Shown here in pieces: positions 1 to 8,155 of a stretch of DNA of 37,358 nt. Source of the stretch: Bacillus sp. (in: firmicutes). GTDB lineage: Bacteria; Bacillota; Bacilli; Bacillales; Salisediminibacteriaceae. The notes under the pieces are model-generated. The model had not been told where the DNA came from, searched no databases, and was given only the letters and a program-made list of their open reading frames with translations. The position numbers and the translations under genes are program-made. Each line of letters opens with the position of its first letter. Within the stretch, counting starts at the first letter, position 1. The stretch spans positions 1 to 37,358 of the forward strand of contig PWLM01000109.1 of assembly GCA_003560495.1 (NCBI GenBank). Reading direction: 5' to 3'.

Positions 1-45
1 AAAGAGCTGATCCGAAGTCATTCGTTGACATCGGATCAGCTCTTT
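1..45. terminator. terminator after ctaF
   Basis: A perfect 15-bp inverted repeat (1-15 with 31-45) with a 15-nt loop lies just beyond the ctaF stop codon. On the minus strand the hairpin would end at the window edge, so its T-tract cannot be seen. It suggests that the oxidase operon ends at ctaF and that ctaG, which follows ctaF in B. subtilis, is not directly co-transcribed here. Confidence 0.75.
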
Positions 46-53
46 AATTTTAT

Positions 54-395
54 TTAATATTTGTTAACTCCGATAAGAATCATCAGAGCTGCAACGGTCA
101 TTGCCGCCACGAAAAGCCCTGCCCACATCATCACGTTAATCCAGCGTGAACCGTGGTTCATATGCATAAAAACGTACAGCTGCATAATTACCTGTATAGA
201 AGCAAGAAGAAGAATAAACGGGATAGCAAATCCTGTCGGCACAATGTCACTTGCTACAGTTAAGAATGCTGTACTGGTGATAAATATCATAAAAATAAAT
301 GATACGAGCTGCGTACGTGATTCTCTTTTTAAGTTACGCTCAGATTCTTTGGTGGGCTTTCCCTCCAAAGGAGCACTTGGATCCACATGTGACAT
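54..395 (-). CDS. ctaF: cytochrome c oxidase subunit IV (CtaF)
   Basis: Small membrane subunit of the caa3-type cytochrome c oxidase. The 113-residue product has an acidic/polar N-terminus and three hydrophobic segments (about residues 30-50, 56-78 and 88-110), the usual layout of prokaryotic cytochrome oxidase subunit IV. It is the last gene of ctaBCDEF, and a hairpin at 1-45 follows its stop. The ATG at 395 has a strong GGAGGT Shine-Dalgarno that lies inside the 3' end of ctaE, so the two genes are probably translationally coupled. The family contributes to assembly and stability of the enzyme rather than to catalysis. Identity rests on length, hydropathy and operon position. Confidence 0.93.
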   Translation of the reverse strand: MSHVDPSAPLEGKPTKESERNLKRESRTQLVSFIFMIFITSTAFLTVASDIVPTGFAIPFILLLASIQVIMQLYVFMHMNHGSRWINVMMWAGLFVAAMTVAALMILIGVNKY

Positions 396-399
396 TCAA

Positions 400-1017
400 T
401 CAACCTCCTACTCCGAGTAGATAAACAACTGTAAAGATAAATACCCATACTACGTCGATAAAGTGCCAGTATAGTACTGCTGTGTTGAATTTCGGCGCGT
501 TAGCCAGTGTAAGACCAGTCTTTCGGTAGCGGATAAGCAGCGTAATAATCCAGACAATACCGAATGTTACGTGTGCTCCGTGCGTTCCTACAAGTGTATA
601 GAAGGAAGAAGCGAAGGCACTGACTGTATACCCTAACCCCTCATTATAGTAAACGTAAAATTCGTAAATCTCAAATCCAAGGAAACCAAGCCCAAGAATT
701 ACGGTACCCCACATCCATGCGAGCATTTTCTTGAAGTTACCTCTTTTCATGTTAATAACTGCGAAAACACTCGTCAAACTGCTTGTTAAAAGAAGCATGG
801 TCATAATAAATACAAGATCCAGGTGGAAAAGATCCTGAGGTCCCGGACCTCCATCGTAGCTGTTGCGAAGCCCCAGATAGGTACCAAATAAAGAAGCAAA
901 GAGAACGGTCTCCCCTCCAAGGAAGAACCAGAAGCCAAGATACTTATTGCGGCCTTCAAGCGTTGCCTTCTCCGGATCCTGTGGAAGGACGTTAGGTTGA
1001 ATTGCTTCGTTTGCCAT
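400..1017 (-). CDS. ctaE: cytochrome c oxidase subunit III (CtaE)
   Basis: Subunit III of the caa3 oxidase, a 205-residue protein with five hydrophobic segments, matching the short five-helix subunit III of Bacillus. Typical family stretches are visible, for example KYLGFWFFLGGETVLFASLF near residue 25, GTHGAHVTFG near 143, and a C-terminal WHFIDVVWVFIFTVVYL segment. Subunit III carries no metal centre and supports proton uptake and stability of subunit I. The ATG at 1017 has GGGAGGG 7 nt upstream. The gap to ctaD is 2 nt, so they are tightly coupled. Confidence 0.95.
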   Translation of the reverse strand: MANEAIQPNVLPQDPEKATLEGRNKYLGFWFFLGGETVLFASLFGTYLGLRNSYDGGPGPQDLFHLDLVFIMTMLLLTSSLTSVFAVINMKRGNFKKMLAWMWGTVILGLGFLGFEIYEFYVYYNEGLGYTVSAFASSFYTLVGTHGAHVTFGIVWIITLLIRYRKTGLTLANAPKFNTAVLYWHFIDVVWVFIFTVVYLLGVGG

Positions 1018-1019
1018 AA

Positions 1020-2855
1020 TTATCCCTCCCCTTTCTCTTTTTTGATTTCAGATACCGGAATATGATATCCGTGATCCTCTTTAATGGAGCGGATAAACAT
1101 CATGCTGAACATGAATACACCGCCGACAATCATCAGCCACCACTGGGAATAAATAACCCCGAATGCAAGAATAGAAAAACCTAATGTAATTAAGATCGGC
1201 AGAATAGAACCGTTCGGCATATGAATATCATCGAGCGGCTCAGCCGCTTTCATTCGTCCGTCCCCTTCCATCTTCTCATACCAGAACGCATCAAGGTCCC
1301 GTACGAGCGGAGTCTGAGCAAAGTTATACTCCTGCACTGGAGAAGTTGTAGCCCATTCCAGTGTACGTCCGTCCCAAGGATCCTGTACGTTATCCGTATT
1401 CTTGCGGGAAACAAGAACGTTGATTACGAGAAGTATGAAAGCAAAGGCCATCAGGAAAGCCCCCATGGAGCTGATAAAGTTCAATTCATTCAGTCCCTGT
1501 CCATCCAGGTAGGATCCTACCCGACGCGGCATACCCATTAGTCCAAGGAAATGCTGGACGAAGAATGTAAGGTGGAAGCCGATAAGGAACAGCCAGAAGA
1601 ACCATTTCCCCAGCTTTTCGTCGAGTCTGTAACCGAACATTTTTGGCCACCAGTAGAAAGTAGCAGCAAAAATCCCCAATACAGAACCACCGATAATAAC
1701 ATAGTGGAAGTGCGCAACTACGAAATACGTATCGTGGAACTGATAGGTCGCAGCACTCATTGCCAGCTGGACCCCTGTTACCCCGCCGAGAACGAAGGAA
1801 GGGATAAACGCCAAGGCAAACAGATTTGCTGTAGTGAATCTAATTCTTCCGCCCCAGAGAGTCAGGAGCCAGTTGAAAATCTTAATTCCTGTAGGCACTG
1901 CAATAGCCATGGTTGCCACAGCAAATATAGCGTTGGCAACCGGTCCCATACCAACTGTAAACATGTGGTGGGCCCACACCATGAAGCCGAGGAAACCGAT
2001 GATCATTGTAGCAAACACCATGGCTGTGTAACCGAAAAGACGCTTTTTCGCAAACGTAGGTATAACTTCTGAGAAAATACCGAACGCCGGCAGAATAAGA
2101 ATATAAACTTCCGGATGTCCGAAGATCCAGAACAGGTGCTGATAAATAACTACGTTCCCGCCAAGCGCGACGTCGAAGAAAGCCCCTCCGAAAATACGGT
2201 CCAGCATGATAAGCAGAAGACCGACTGTCAGCGCCGGGAAAGCGAATAAAATAAGCATCGATGTTACGAATGTAGTCCACGTAAAAAGCGGCATCCGCAT
2301 CATACTCATGCCAGGAGCACGCATGTTGACAATGGTGACCAGGAAGTTAATGGCCGACATCAGTGTACCAGCACCGGCTACCTGAAGACCCATTACGTAA
2401 TAATCTACGCCGTGACCTCCTGAGGTAGTCGAAAGTGGTGTATACGCTGTCCACCCTGCGTCAGGACCGCCGCCTGTCATCCAGCTGATATTGAGGATAA
2501 TCCCCCCGAAAATAAACAGCCAGAGCCCCAGAGAGTTGATGAACGGGAAGGCTACGTCCCGTGCCCCGATCTGAAGAGGTACAACGAAGTTCATAAACGC
2601 AAAGAACAAGGGCATGGCTGCCAGAAACAGCATTGTTGTACCGTGCATAGTAAGTAATTCATTAAATGTTTGTTCGCCTACAAAACCCATCTCCGGGAAC
2701 ATTAGCTGAATACGCATTAGCATTGCTTCAATACCAGCAATAGTAAAGAAGAAAAGACCGCCGAAGAAATACATAATTCCAATCTTCTTATGGTCCACCG
2801 TAGTCAGCCAGTCCCAGAGCACGCTTTTTTTAGACGCAGCTGTGCTGTTAGACAC
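1020..2855 (-). CDS. ctaD: cytochrome c oxidase subunit I (CtaD)
   Basis: Catalytic subunit of the caa3 oxidase, holding low-spin heme and the heme a3-CuB centre that reduces oxygen and pumps protons. The 611-residue length and many transmembrane helices match Bacillus CtaD. Visible ligands are HGTTM near residue 70 (heme), GHPEVYILILP near 245 (CuB His and the His-Tyr crosslink pair), WAHHMF near 295 (two CuB His), and HDTYFVVAHFHYV near 375 (heme a3 and heme a ligands). The start is GTG at 2855 with GGGAGGT 8 nt upstream. Intact as far as I can read. Expected in the cytoplasmic membrane with CtaC, CtaE and CtaF. Confidence 0.98.
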   Translation of the reverse strand: MSNSTAASKKSVLWDWLTTVDHKKIGIMYFFGGLFFFTIAGIEAMLMRIQLMFPEMGFVGEQTFNELLTMHGTTMLFLAAMPLFFAFMNFVVPLQIGARDVAFPFINSLGLWLFIFGGIILNISWMTGGGPDAGWTAYTPLSTTSGGHGVDYYVMGLQVAGAGTLMSAINFLVTIVNMRAPGMSMMRMPLFTWTTFVTSMLILFAFPALTVGLLLIMLDRIFGGAFFDVALGGNVVIYQHLFWIFGHPEVYILILPAFGIFSEVIPTFAKKRLFGYTAMVFATMIIGFLGFMVWAHHMFTVGMGPVANAIFAVATMAIAVPTGIKIFNWLLTLWGGRIRFTTANLFALAFIPSFVLGGVTGVQLAMSAATYQFHDTYFVVAHFHYVIIGGSVLGIFAATFYWWPKMFGYRLDEKLGKWFFWLFLIGFHLTFFVQHFLGLMGMPRRVGSYLDGQGLNELNFISSMGAFLMAFAFILLVINVLVSRKNTDNVQDPWDGRTLEWATTSPVQEYNFAQTPLVRDLDAFWYEKMEGDGRMKAAEPLDDIHMPNGSILPILITLGFSILAFGVIYSQWWLMIVGGVFMFSMMFIRSIKEDHGYHIPVSEIKKEKGEG

Positions 2856-2882
2856 GAAGGAAGACCTCCCTTATTGCAATTT

Positions 2883-3941
2883 TTATTCTAATACTTTCAG
2901 TTCATTCACGTATTCTACGAGAGCATCCATTTCGTCATCAGAAATAGTATTCTCGTCAAAGGCCGGCATTTCGTTATCCGGTTTCAAGGATTCCGGATCA
3001 CGGATCCAGTCTACGAGATTTTCTTCATTATAATCGAGGAATCCCGCGATAACTGTACGTTCACCGAAGTTTGTGAAGTTAGGTCCTACTGGTCCGCCTT
3101 CATCCCCTACTGCGTGACACTGAATACAGTTGTTTTCAAATACTTCACGGCCCTCTACTGCTACTTCACCCTCTGGTTCACTCAGTTCTTCATCCGGCTC
3201 CGCCATATTTTCCGCCCACGTATCGAACGTGTCCGGATCTACAGCGAGGACTTTAAAGTCCATCAGCCAGTGGGAAGCACCACAGAGTTCTGTACATTTC
3301 CCATAGTAAACTCCTTCTTCCGGTGCTTCCAGCCAGAGGTCGTTTGTAATTCCCGGTATGTTATCCGTTTTACCCGCAAGAGCCGGCACCCAGAAGGAAT
3401 GAATTACATCGCTCGAGTGAAGTTCTACTGCAATACGCGTATCTGTAGGGATATACATATCCTGACCTGCATTGATACCGAGATCCGGATAAATAAACTC
3501 CCACCAGAACTGATGAGCATGCGCTTCGATTCTAACTACATCCTCAACTTCTTCCTCTTCGTCCAGAAGCTCCTGGTCCGCTCCTCCTTCGGCAAGACCT
3601 GTATCAGACAACTCAAACTGCGTTGTGACGTTAGGAACTGCCAGGAAGAGCAGCAGTACAATAGGAATAGCTGTCCAAATAAATTCGAGAGCACGGTTAC
3701 CGTGAACCTGCTTTGGAATATGTGTATCCCCAGGTTTTTCACGGAACTTTAACAGTACGAATATGAAGAGTGTAAATACGACCACGATGACAAAAATCAT
3801 TACGTAGGTGGACAGCATGATCAGATCAAACTGCATCTCTGCAACCGGCCCCCGAGGATCGAGTGCAGATAAGTTTTCCATCCCGCACCCTGCAAGAAGC
3901 AGGATGAAGGAAAACGGAAGCAATCTCAAAAGGTGCTTCAT
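2883..3941 (-). CDS. ctaC: caa3 oxidase subunit II with fused cytochrome c (CtaC)
   Basis: Accepts electrons through CuA and a fused c-type heme. The 352-residue product starts with a lipoprotein signal ending in LLLAGC (Cys19), followed by two membrane helices (about 40-66 and 88-108). An outer domain carries the CuA ligands near residues 180-225: His in VIHSFWVPA, then CTELCGASHWLM. The C-terminal cytochrome c domain has CIQCH near residue 272 and an axial Met in DNEMPAF near 322. An acidic insert (several Glu/Asp around residues 125-137) precedes the HAHQFWWEF segment. The fused heme domain defines the caa3 type. It sits 27 nt upstream of ctaD. Confidence 0.97.
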   Translation of the reverse strand: MKHLLRLLPFSFILLLAGCGMENLSALDPRGPVAEMQFDLIMLSTYVMIFVIVVVFTLFIFVLLKFREKPGDTHIPKQVHGNRALEFIWTAIPIVLLLFLAVPNVTTQFELSDTGLAEGGADQELLDEEEEVEDVVRIEAHAHQFWWEFIYPDLGINAGQDMYIPTDTRIAVELHSSDVIHSFWVPALAGKTDNIPGITNDLWLEAPEEGVYYGKCTELCGASHWLMDFKVLAVDPDTFDTWAENMAEPDEELSEPEGEVAVEGREVFENNCIQCHAVGDEGGPVGPNFTNFGERTVIAGFLDYNEENLVDWIRDPESLKPDNEMPAFDENTISDDEMDALVEYVNELKVLE

Positions 3942-3974
3942 CTCGTCTTAAACCCCGCTTTCTTTCATACATTT

Positions 3975-4910
3975 TTAAAACATGTGTACAAGTACCATCA
4001 GCACAAACATAACCGTCATGTAGTACAGAGAGTAAATAAACATGCCTGTCGCCCATTTCATGTCATCTTTTGTTTTAAGACCTGTCAGTCCATAAATAAG
4101 CCAGCTTCCTCCAAGAATAAGCGCCGCGGAAGTATAAACTGTCCCAAAGTCAGCGACGAGAAGAGATACAGGAATTAAGGCTGCCACATACCAGATGATC
4201 TGTCGCTTTGTCAGCGCAAACCCTGCCTTGACGGGAAGCATAGGTATTCCTGCTGCGCGGTATTCATCCACTCTCCTCATTGCCAGTGCCAGAAAATGAG
4301 GCGGCTGCCAGATAAACATGATTAGAAACAATGCCCAGGCATAAGGGTGCAGACCCGGATCAATTGCCGCCCACCCCATGAGTGGAGGAACTGCTCCGGC
4401 AAAACTGCCGACAATAGTATTCAGCGTTGTTGTACGTTTAGTCCACATCGTATAGAGTACAACATAAAAAATCAGCCCTATGACACCAATTAGTGCGGCT
4501 GTAAGGGAGGCTGCCGCTAAAAATGCGGTACCAGCAAGAGAGACTGCCAACCCGTATGTAAGCGTCTGTTTCCCAGTCAGCCTTCCTGCGACAGTCGGCC
4601 GGTCTTTTGTACGTTCCATCAAATGATCAATGTCCCGGTCGATGTAATTATTCAGAGCACATCCTCCGGCGATGATCAGCGCGGAACCTAAAAGAGCCAT
4701 AAAAGCTGTCATAGCATTGGCTGCCAGGGTAGTACCGGTGTAATAGGCAGCCAGGTAAAGCCCGGTAAACGCGGTAATTAAATTAGACATTACAATTCCA
4801 GTTTTGGAAATAGTAACGTAATCCCGCCAGCTGACCGTTGAACTGGTAATTTCACTTACATTAGTTACAGTTTCCGCTGAAGACATTGCATTCAGTTTAC
4901 TCAATTTCAT
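3975..4910 (-). CDS. ctaB: protoheme IX farnesyltransferase (heme O synthase)
   Basis: UbiA-type prenyltransferase that adds a farnesyl group to heme B, giving heme O for the oxidase. The 311-residue product has multiple membrane helices and the Asp-rich substrate motif [19 protein letters not shown] near residue 85. The second conserved loop ([15 protein letters not shown]) is near residue 216. The ATG at 4910 follows an AGGGGGTGA Shine-Dalgarno; the neighbouring ctaC starts 33 nt further on. It diverges from ctaA, which uses its product. A cre-like and a ResD-like site lie upstream (5013-5045). Confidence 0.96.
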   Translation of the reverse strand: MKLSKLNAMSSAETVTNVSEITSSTVSWRDYVTISKTGIVMSNLITAFTGLYLAAYYTGTTLAANAMTAFMALLGSALIIAGGCALNNYIDRDIDHLMERTKDRPTVAGRLTGKQTLTYGLAVSLAGTAFLAAASLTAALIGVIGLIFYVVLYTMWTKRTTTLNTIVGSFAGAVPPLMGWAAIDPGLHPYAWALFLIMFIWQPPHFLALAMRRVDEYRAAGIPMLPVKAGFALTKRQIIWYVAALIPVSLLVADFGTVYTSAALILGGSWLIYGLTGLKTKDDMKWATGMFIYSLYYMTVMFVLMVLVHMF

Positions 4911-5326
4911 TCACCCCCTGTACACATCACCTTTTTTGTTATGTTTTAGAAGGAAAAAATTATTCCGCAGTGAACTTTTATCAGCGACAATTCAATAGTC
5001 TTTTCGAAAAAGCTGTAAACGCTCTCTCAAAAAACCTTTACACAAGCGCATAACAAAAAAGATGGTAGTTTGCACTGCTCATACACATTATAAAGGAAGA
5101 ACACCTTATTTTCATCACATTTTTTTAGAGTTGATATTTCTGAAACACCTTTGTGACAATTGTGTGAAAGTCATTTCTTCCTTTAGAATTTGCTATATTA
5201 TAGAGGTGCAGCATCATAAGCGATATATTCGTGGGTTTTTTTGTTATTCTGGCATAATATTGTACTGTTCACGCAAACTTATTAAATAAAAATCTTTTGT
5301 ACAATTTAGAAAGATGGTGGAATGCT
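4911..5326. promoter_or_regulatory. ctaB/ctaA divergent control region
   Basis: This 416-nt AT-rich gap separates the two divergent heme synthesis genes and must hold both promoters. At 5013-5027 is a cre-like 15-mer (CTGTAAACGCTCTCT) that fits the CcpA consensus except for its first base. Directly next to it, on the minus strand at 5027-5045, TTGTGTAAAGGTTTTTTGA resembles the ResD consensus as I remember it. For ctaA a TATATT -10 candidate lies at 5194-5199 without a good -35, as expected of an activator-dependent promoter. All assignments are by eye. Confidence 0.45.
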
Positions 5327-6235
5327 ATGCATCGACTCCTTAAATTTTATGGAATTATTACTACGCTGGGTATGCTCCTCGTTCTTCTCCAGGGAGCTCT
5401 CGTAACTCAGACAGGTTCGGGTGATGCCTGCGGGCCGGAATGGCCGCTGTGCTACGGACAGGTCATCCCGGAAAATCCAACGATTGAAACGATGATTGAA
5501 TATACCCATCGTGTTGTTTCCGGCGTTCTCGGTTTGATGGTCATAATACATGCTGTGTGGAGCTGGAAAGTTATTGGGCACCTGCGGGAAACGAAATTAT
5601 TTTCACTGCTGGCAGTCGCTTTTATTATATTACAGGGGCTTCTCGGGGCGGCTGCCGTCGTATGGGGCCAGTCAGATGCAGTAATGGCTCTTCATTTCGG
5701 TTTTTCTCTTATTTCTTTTGCGAGTGTACTTCTGCTGACGATACTGGCTTTCGAAGATGGTAAGCCTGCTTCTTTAACTTCTCCGAAGATTTCCCGAAGC
5801 TTCCGGGGGATGATTATTTTTAACCTTATCTTTACTTATATGGTCGTTTACACCGGAGCTTACGTGAAACATTCAGGTGCAGGCGGCGCCTGTGATGGAT
5901 GGCCTTTATGTAATGGGCAGATAATTCCTTCCCTTCAGGGCGGAGTGGCCATTCAGTTTTCCCACAGACTTGCTGCAAGCCTTCTTTTAATAACAATATT
6001 AATTATGTTTATTCAGATGATTAAACATCATATTAAAAACAAGCCGCTCTTGTACAGTGGAACTGCAAGCCTTATCCTGATATCCTCCCAGGCTCTGAGT
6101 GGTGCCTTCGTAATCTTTACCGGTTTTACTCTGACAGCTACGCTTTCGCACGCCGTCATAGTCAGCCTGTTGTTTGGCACCCTCAGTTACATGGCCATGG
6201 TTGCGTCCCGGGCAACGATTACACGTTCTTCATAA
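5327..6235 (+). CDS. ctaA: heme A synthase (CtaA)
   Basis: Membrane enzyme that oxidises heme O to heme A with oxygen. The 302-residue product has eight hydrophobic segments in two halves. Each half has the family Cys pair, CGPEWPLCYG near residue 34 and CDGWPLCNG near 188, and paired His (EYTHR near 58, AIQFSHR near 211). I chose ATG 5327 rather than an upstream in-frame TTG at 5297. The ATG has an AAGATGGTGG ribosome site, and the protein then begins like B. subtilis CtaA. It is followed by a strong bidirectional terminator shared with dps. Confidence 0.96.
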   Translation: MHRLLKFYGIITTLGMLLVLLQGALVTQTGSGDACGPEWPLCYGQVIPENPTIETMIEYTHRVVSGVLGLMVIIHAVWSWKVIGHLRETKLFSLLAVAFIILQGLLGAAAVVWGQSDAVMALHFGFSLISFASVLLLTILAFEDGKPASLTSPKISRSFRGMIIFNLIFTYMVVYTGAYVKHSGAGGACDGWPLCNGQIIPSLQGGVAIQFSHRLAASLLLITILIMFIQMIKHHIKNKPLLYSGTASLILISSQALSGAFVIFTGFTLTATLSHAVIVSLLFGTLSYMAMVASRATITRSS

Positions 6236-6256
6236 AAACGATAAGTTGCCAATAAT

Positions 6257-6294
6257 AAAAGAGGCTGTCCGGACATCTCCGGACAGCCTCTTTT
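6257..6294. terminator. bidirectional terminator between ctaA and dps
   Basis: A perfect 17-bp stem (6257-6273 with 6278-6294) with a 4-nt loop is flanked by an A-run and a T-run. It therefore works as an intrinsic terminator for ctaA on the plus strand and for dps on the minus strand. Confidence 0.93.
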
Positions 6295-6298
6295 TTAT

Positions 6299-6748
6299 TT
6301 ATCTTTCTCCAAGAAATGAACGGAGCATCCAGTTATGCTTTTCAACAGACTGTCTGATTTCGATCAGCATATCTGCTGTAGCTTCATCATCAGCATCATC
6401 TTCCAGGGTTTCGATATCTTCCTTCAATTCAGAGGAAAGCGTATCAAAATCAGCTACTAGAGAACGTACCATATCTTCTGCCTCCTGCTCTCCTTCTGCT
6501 TCTTTGAGGGTCGTTGTTTCCAGATATACCTTCATGGACGCCACCGGTTTGCCTTTTAAAGCAAGAAGCCTCTCTGCCAGTTCATCGATATGCTCAGCCG
6601 CTTCATTATATAACTCTTCAAATTTTTCATGAAGAGTAAAAAAATGCGGCCCTTTAACATACCAGTGGTAGTTGTGAAGTTTTACAAACATGACATTCCA
6701 GTTTGCTACATGTCTGTTAAGGATTTCAGTTGTCTGTGTATGTGCCAT
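6299..6748 (-). CDS. dps: Dps-family ferritin-like protein
   Basis: DNA-protection/iron-storage protein of starved cells; Dps dodecamers oxidise Fe(II) with peroxide and store iron. The 149-residue product has the family ferroxidase residues His28, His40, Asp55 and Glu59. Their spacing equals that of Listeria Dps (H31, H43, D58, E62). The N-terminus is short, without the Lys-rich tail used for DNA binding in E. coli Dps. A sigma-B-type promoter candidate lies upstream at 6791-6814, as seen for general-stress dps of B. subtilis. The gene occupies the interval between ylaN and ctaA where B. subtilis has ftsW and pycA. Confidence 0.93.
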   Translation of the reverse strand: MAHTQTTEILNRHVANWNVMFVKLHNYHWYVKGPHFFTLHEKFEELYNEAAEHIDELAERLLALKGKPVASMKVYLETTTLKEAEGEQEAEDMVRSLVADFDTLSSELKEDIETLEDDADDEATADMLIEIRQSVEKHNWMLRSFLGER

Positions 6749-7071
6749 TATATCAACTCCCTTTTTTTCTTTCTGCTCTCATCTGTATTATTTCCCGATA
6801 TGATTTTTTTAAACATCTCTTTATCTTTGTACACATTTGGTGAAATGATATATTTTCAGAAAGTTATGCTGGAATTCACTTTTTATAAGGTTATACTTCG
6901 TCAATGCTCATATTAAACAAGGGCTTCTGTCACTTTCATCTTCCTGGTAATTGTCTGCTGAATTCTTCATTTTAAACCTGGAGAAACCGATGTGCATTCG
7001 GTTTCTATTTAATGACTTCTTTACTCAACTTCTGTGACTTAAAAACTGTGTTCGTCTTATATAGAATAAAA
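6749..7071. other. dps upstream region
   Basis: Non-coding AT-rich stretch between dps and the ylaN terminator. It holds the sigma-B-like dps promoter. I see no reading frame with a ribosome site and no other clear structure. Confidence 0.5.
6791..6814 (-). promoter_or_regulatory. sigma-B-type promoter of dps
   Basis: On the minus strand GTTTAA (6814-6809), 12 nt, then GGGAAA (6796-6791). This fits the sigma-B consensus GTTTAA-N12-15-GGGWAW. It lies about 45 nt upstream of the dps start and points toward it. Confidence 0.6.
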
Positions 7072-7104
7072 AAGGGAGCTGCCCTTTAAGCGGACAGCTC
7101 CCTT
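7072..7104 (-). terminator. terminator of ylaN
   Basis: A 10-bp perfect stem (7072-7081 with 7095-7104) lies directly after the ylaN stop. On the minus strand it is followed by a T-run (the A-run at 7068-7073 of the plus strand). Confidence 0.88.
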
Positions 7105-7120
7105 ATGCTATGTCAGAAAC

Positions 7121-7417
7121 CTATGCATTATTTCCCCGTGCACGCATTGTCGCCTCATGAAGAGCAGACAGCTGTTGTTCCAGCTGAGCCAGAATTTGTT
7201 TACCTTCTTCTTCAGAAACGAGTTTGAGACGGATCGCGAAATCTATTTCGCGTGACAGACCGAACATCTGCGTATCTAATACCTCTTCGTAAAGTGGACA
7301 CTGAGGCATTGTCAGATTCCTCATTTGAACTTCAATGAGTTTAACAATTTTTTCGGCATCTTCTCTTAGAAGGGCATAGGCTTTTTCGCTCTGTTCAGAC
7401 AGGATTTCAGTGGACAC
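7121..7417 (-). CDS. ylaN: YlaN (UPF0358), Fur-linked iron homeostasis protein
   Basis: 98-residue cytosolic protein that is nearly identical to YlaN in its middle part, [20 protein letters not shown] at about residues 37-56. Family knowledge: YlaN is essential in B. subtilis under low iron, binds Fe(II), and interacts with Fur to relieve repression of iron uptake genes. The start is GTG 7417 with GAGGAGGG 8 nt upstream; no nearby ATG fits. It is a single-gene unit ended by its own terminator. An iron role beside dps is suggestive but may be coincidence. Confidence 0.94.
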   Translation of the reverse strand: MSTEILSEQSEKAYALLREDAEKIVKLIEVQMRNLTMPQCPLYEEVLDTQMFGLSREIDFAIRLKLVSEEEGKQILAQLEQQLSALHEATMRARGNNA

Positions 7418-7529
7418 GCGAATCCCTCCTCTACTTCAAGCAAAGCATTCACGAAGCACATTCGCTCAGTATGATGCTTTAATACTATCTTAGCTTGTCA
7501 AAAGAAAAAATGCAACTGCCTTATAGCAG

Positions 7530-7558
7530 ATGACAATTAACCTGCTTCCTACTATACT
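7530..7558 (+). promoter_or_regulatory. sigma-A promoter of ylaL
   Basis: ATGACA (7530-7535), 17-nt spacer, TATACT (7553-7558); both boxes are one mismatch from consensus. Start of transcription would fall near 7565, about 17 nt before the ATG of ylaL. Confidence 0.65.
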
Positions 7559-7581
7559 GATAGGGAAAGGATGGTGGTAAA

Positions 7582-8100
7582 ATGGATGAAATGCTGGTAC
7601 AGATAAAAGGGGCTGTAAAACATCCCGTAATGATTGATCCCGGTGTATGGATTTTCGATGAGCGTAGAGTAGATATGGATACTGTATTCGATGAATCTGA
7701 AAAAAATCAGACGGACAAAGAATATGAAGCGATGGGCAGAGCATTCGATGAACAGCGAAGAGGTGCGCTCCCTCCTCAGACCAATGAGAATAAAGTAACG
7801 ATAAGCAGAAGGGATCTTACGGAAAAATCTTTAGGCATCCGCATTGCTCCATTTATGAAAAATGCCGAGCCGAATGAAACAGCTGCAATGGTACGGCTGC
7901 ACCGCAAAAATGAAAAAGAAGATCTTATTCTTCCGGTTGAAAAAGCTATGTCAGGTATCGTTGCTTTTTCCGACACAGGCAGCCCCCTGCGAAGCTCTGG
8001 ACCGCTCCACTTTTACTACAGTGATGGTTCTAATCGAAATGAGCCTATTACGCATGTTTCCGGATTTACTTTCATTGAATCTGAAGAAAGCAGCAATTAA
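7582..8100 (+). CDS. ylaL: YlaL-like conserved protein of unknown function
   Basis: 172 residues with no membrane segment or signal. The N-terminus (MLVQIKGAVKHPVMIDPGVWIFDERRVD, here split as MLVQIKGAVKHPVMIDPGVW then IFDERRVD) matches what I recall of YlaL. The position between ylaN and ylaK, on the opposite strand to both, is the same as in B. subtilis. The second half has short beta-like stretches and ends in an acidic tail. Function unknown. It has a good sigma-A promoter, ribosome site AAAGGATGGTGG, and its stop codon lies in the stem of the following terminator. Confidence 0.8.
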   Translation: MDEMLVQIKGAVKHPVMIDPGVWIFDERRVDMDTVFDESEKNQTDKEYEAMGRAFDEQRRGALPPQTNENKVTISRRDLTEKSLGIRIAPFMKNAEPNETAAMVRLHRKNEKEDLILPVEKAMSGIVAFSDTGSPLRSSGPLHFYYSDGSNRNEPITHVSGFTFIESEESSN

Positions 8101-8151
8101 CTAAAAAGAACCTGTCCGCCTTGAGAAAGGACGACAGGTTCTTTTTAGTTA
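8098..8151. terminator. 19-bp bidirectional terminator between ylaL and ylaK
   Basis: Perfect 19-bp stem (8098-8116 with 8133-8151) and 16-nt loop, with A- and T-runs in the stem on both sides. The TAA stop of ylaL forms the first three bases of the stem. It serves ylaL on plus and ylaK/phoH on minus. Confidence 0.92.
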
Positions 8152-8155
8152 CTGT

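Noticed and set aside
1551-2072. Plus-strand open frame opposite ctaD
   Set aside because: Antisense shadow of a highly conserved gene; no ribosome site or domain.
5297-5326. Upstream TTG start for ctaA
   Set aside because: The ribosome site lies between it and ATG 5327, and homology begins at the latter.
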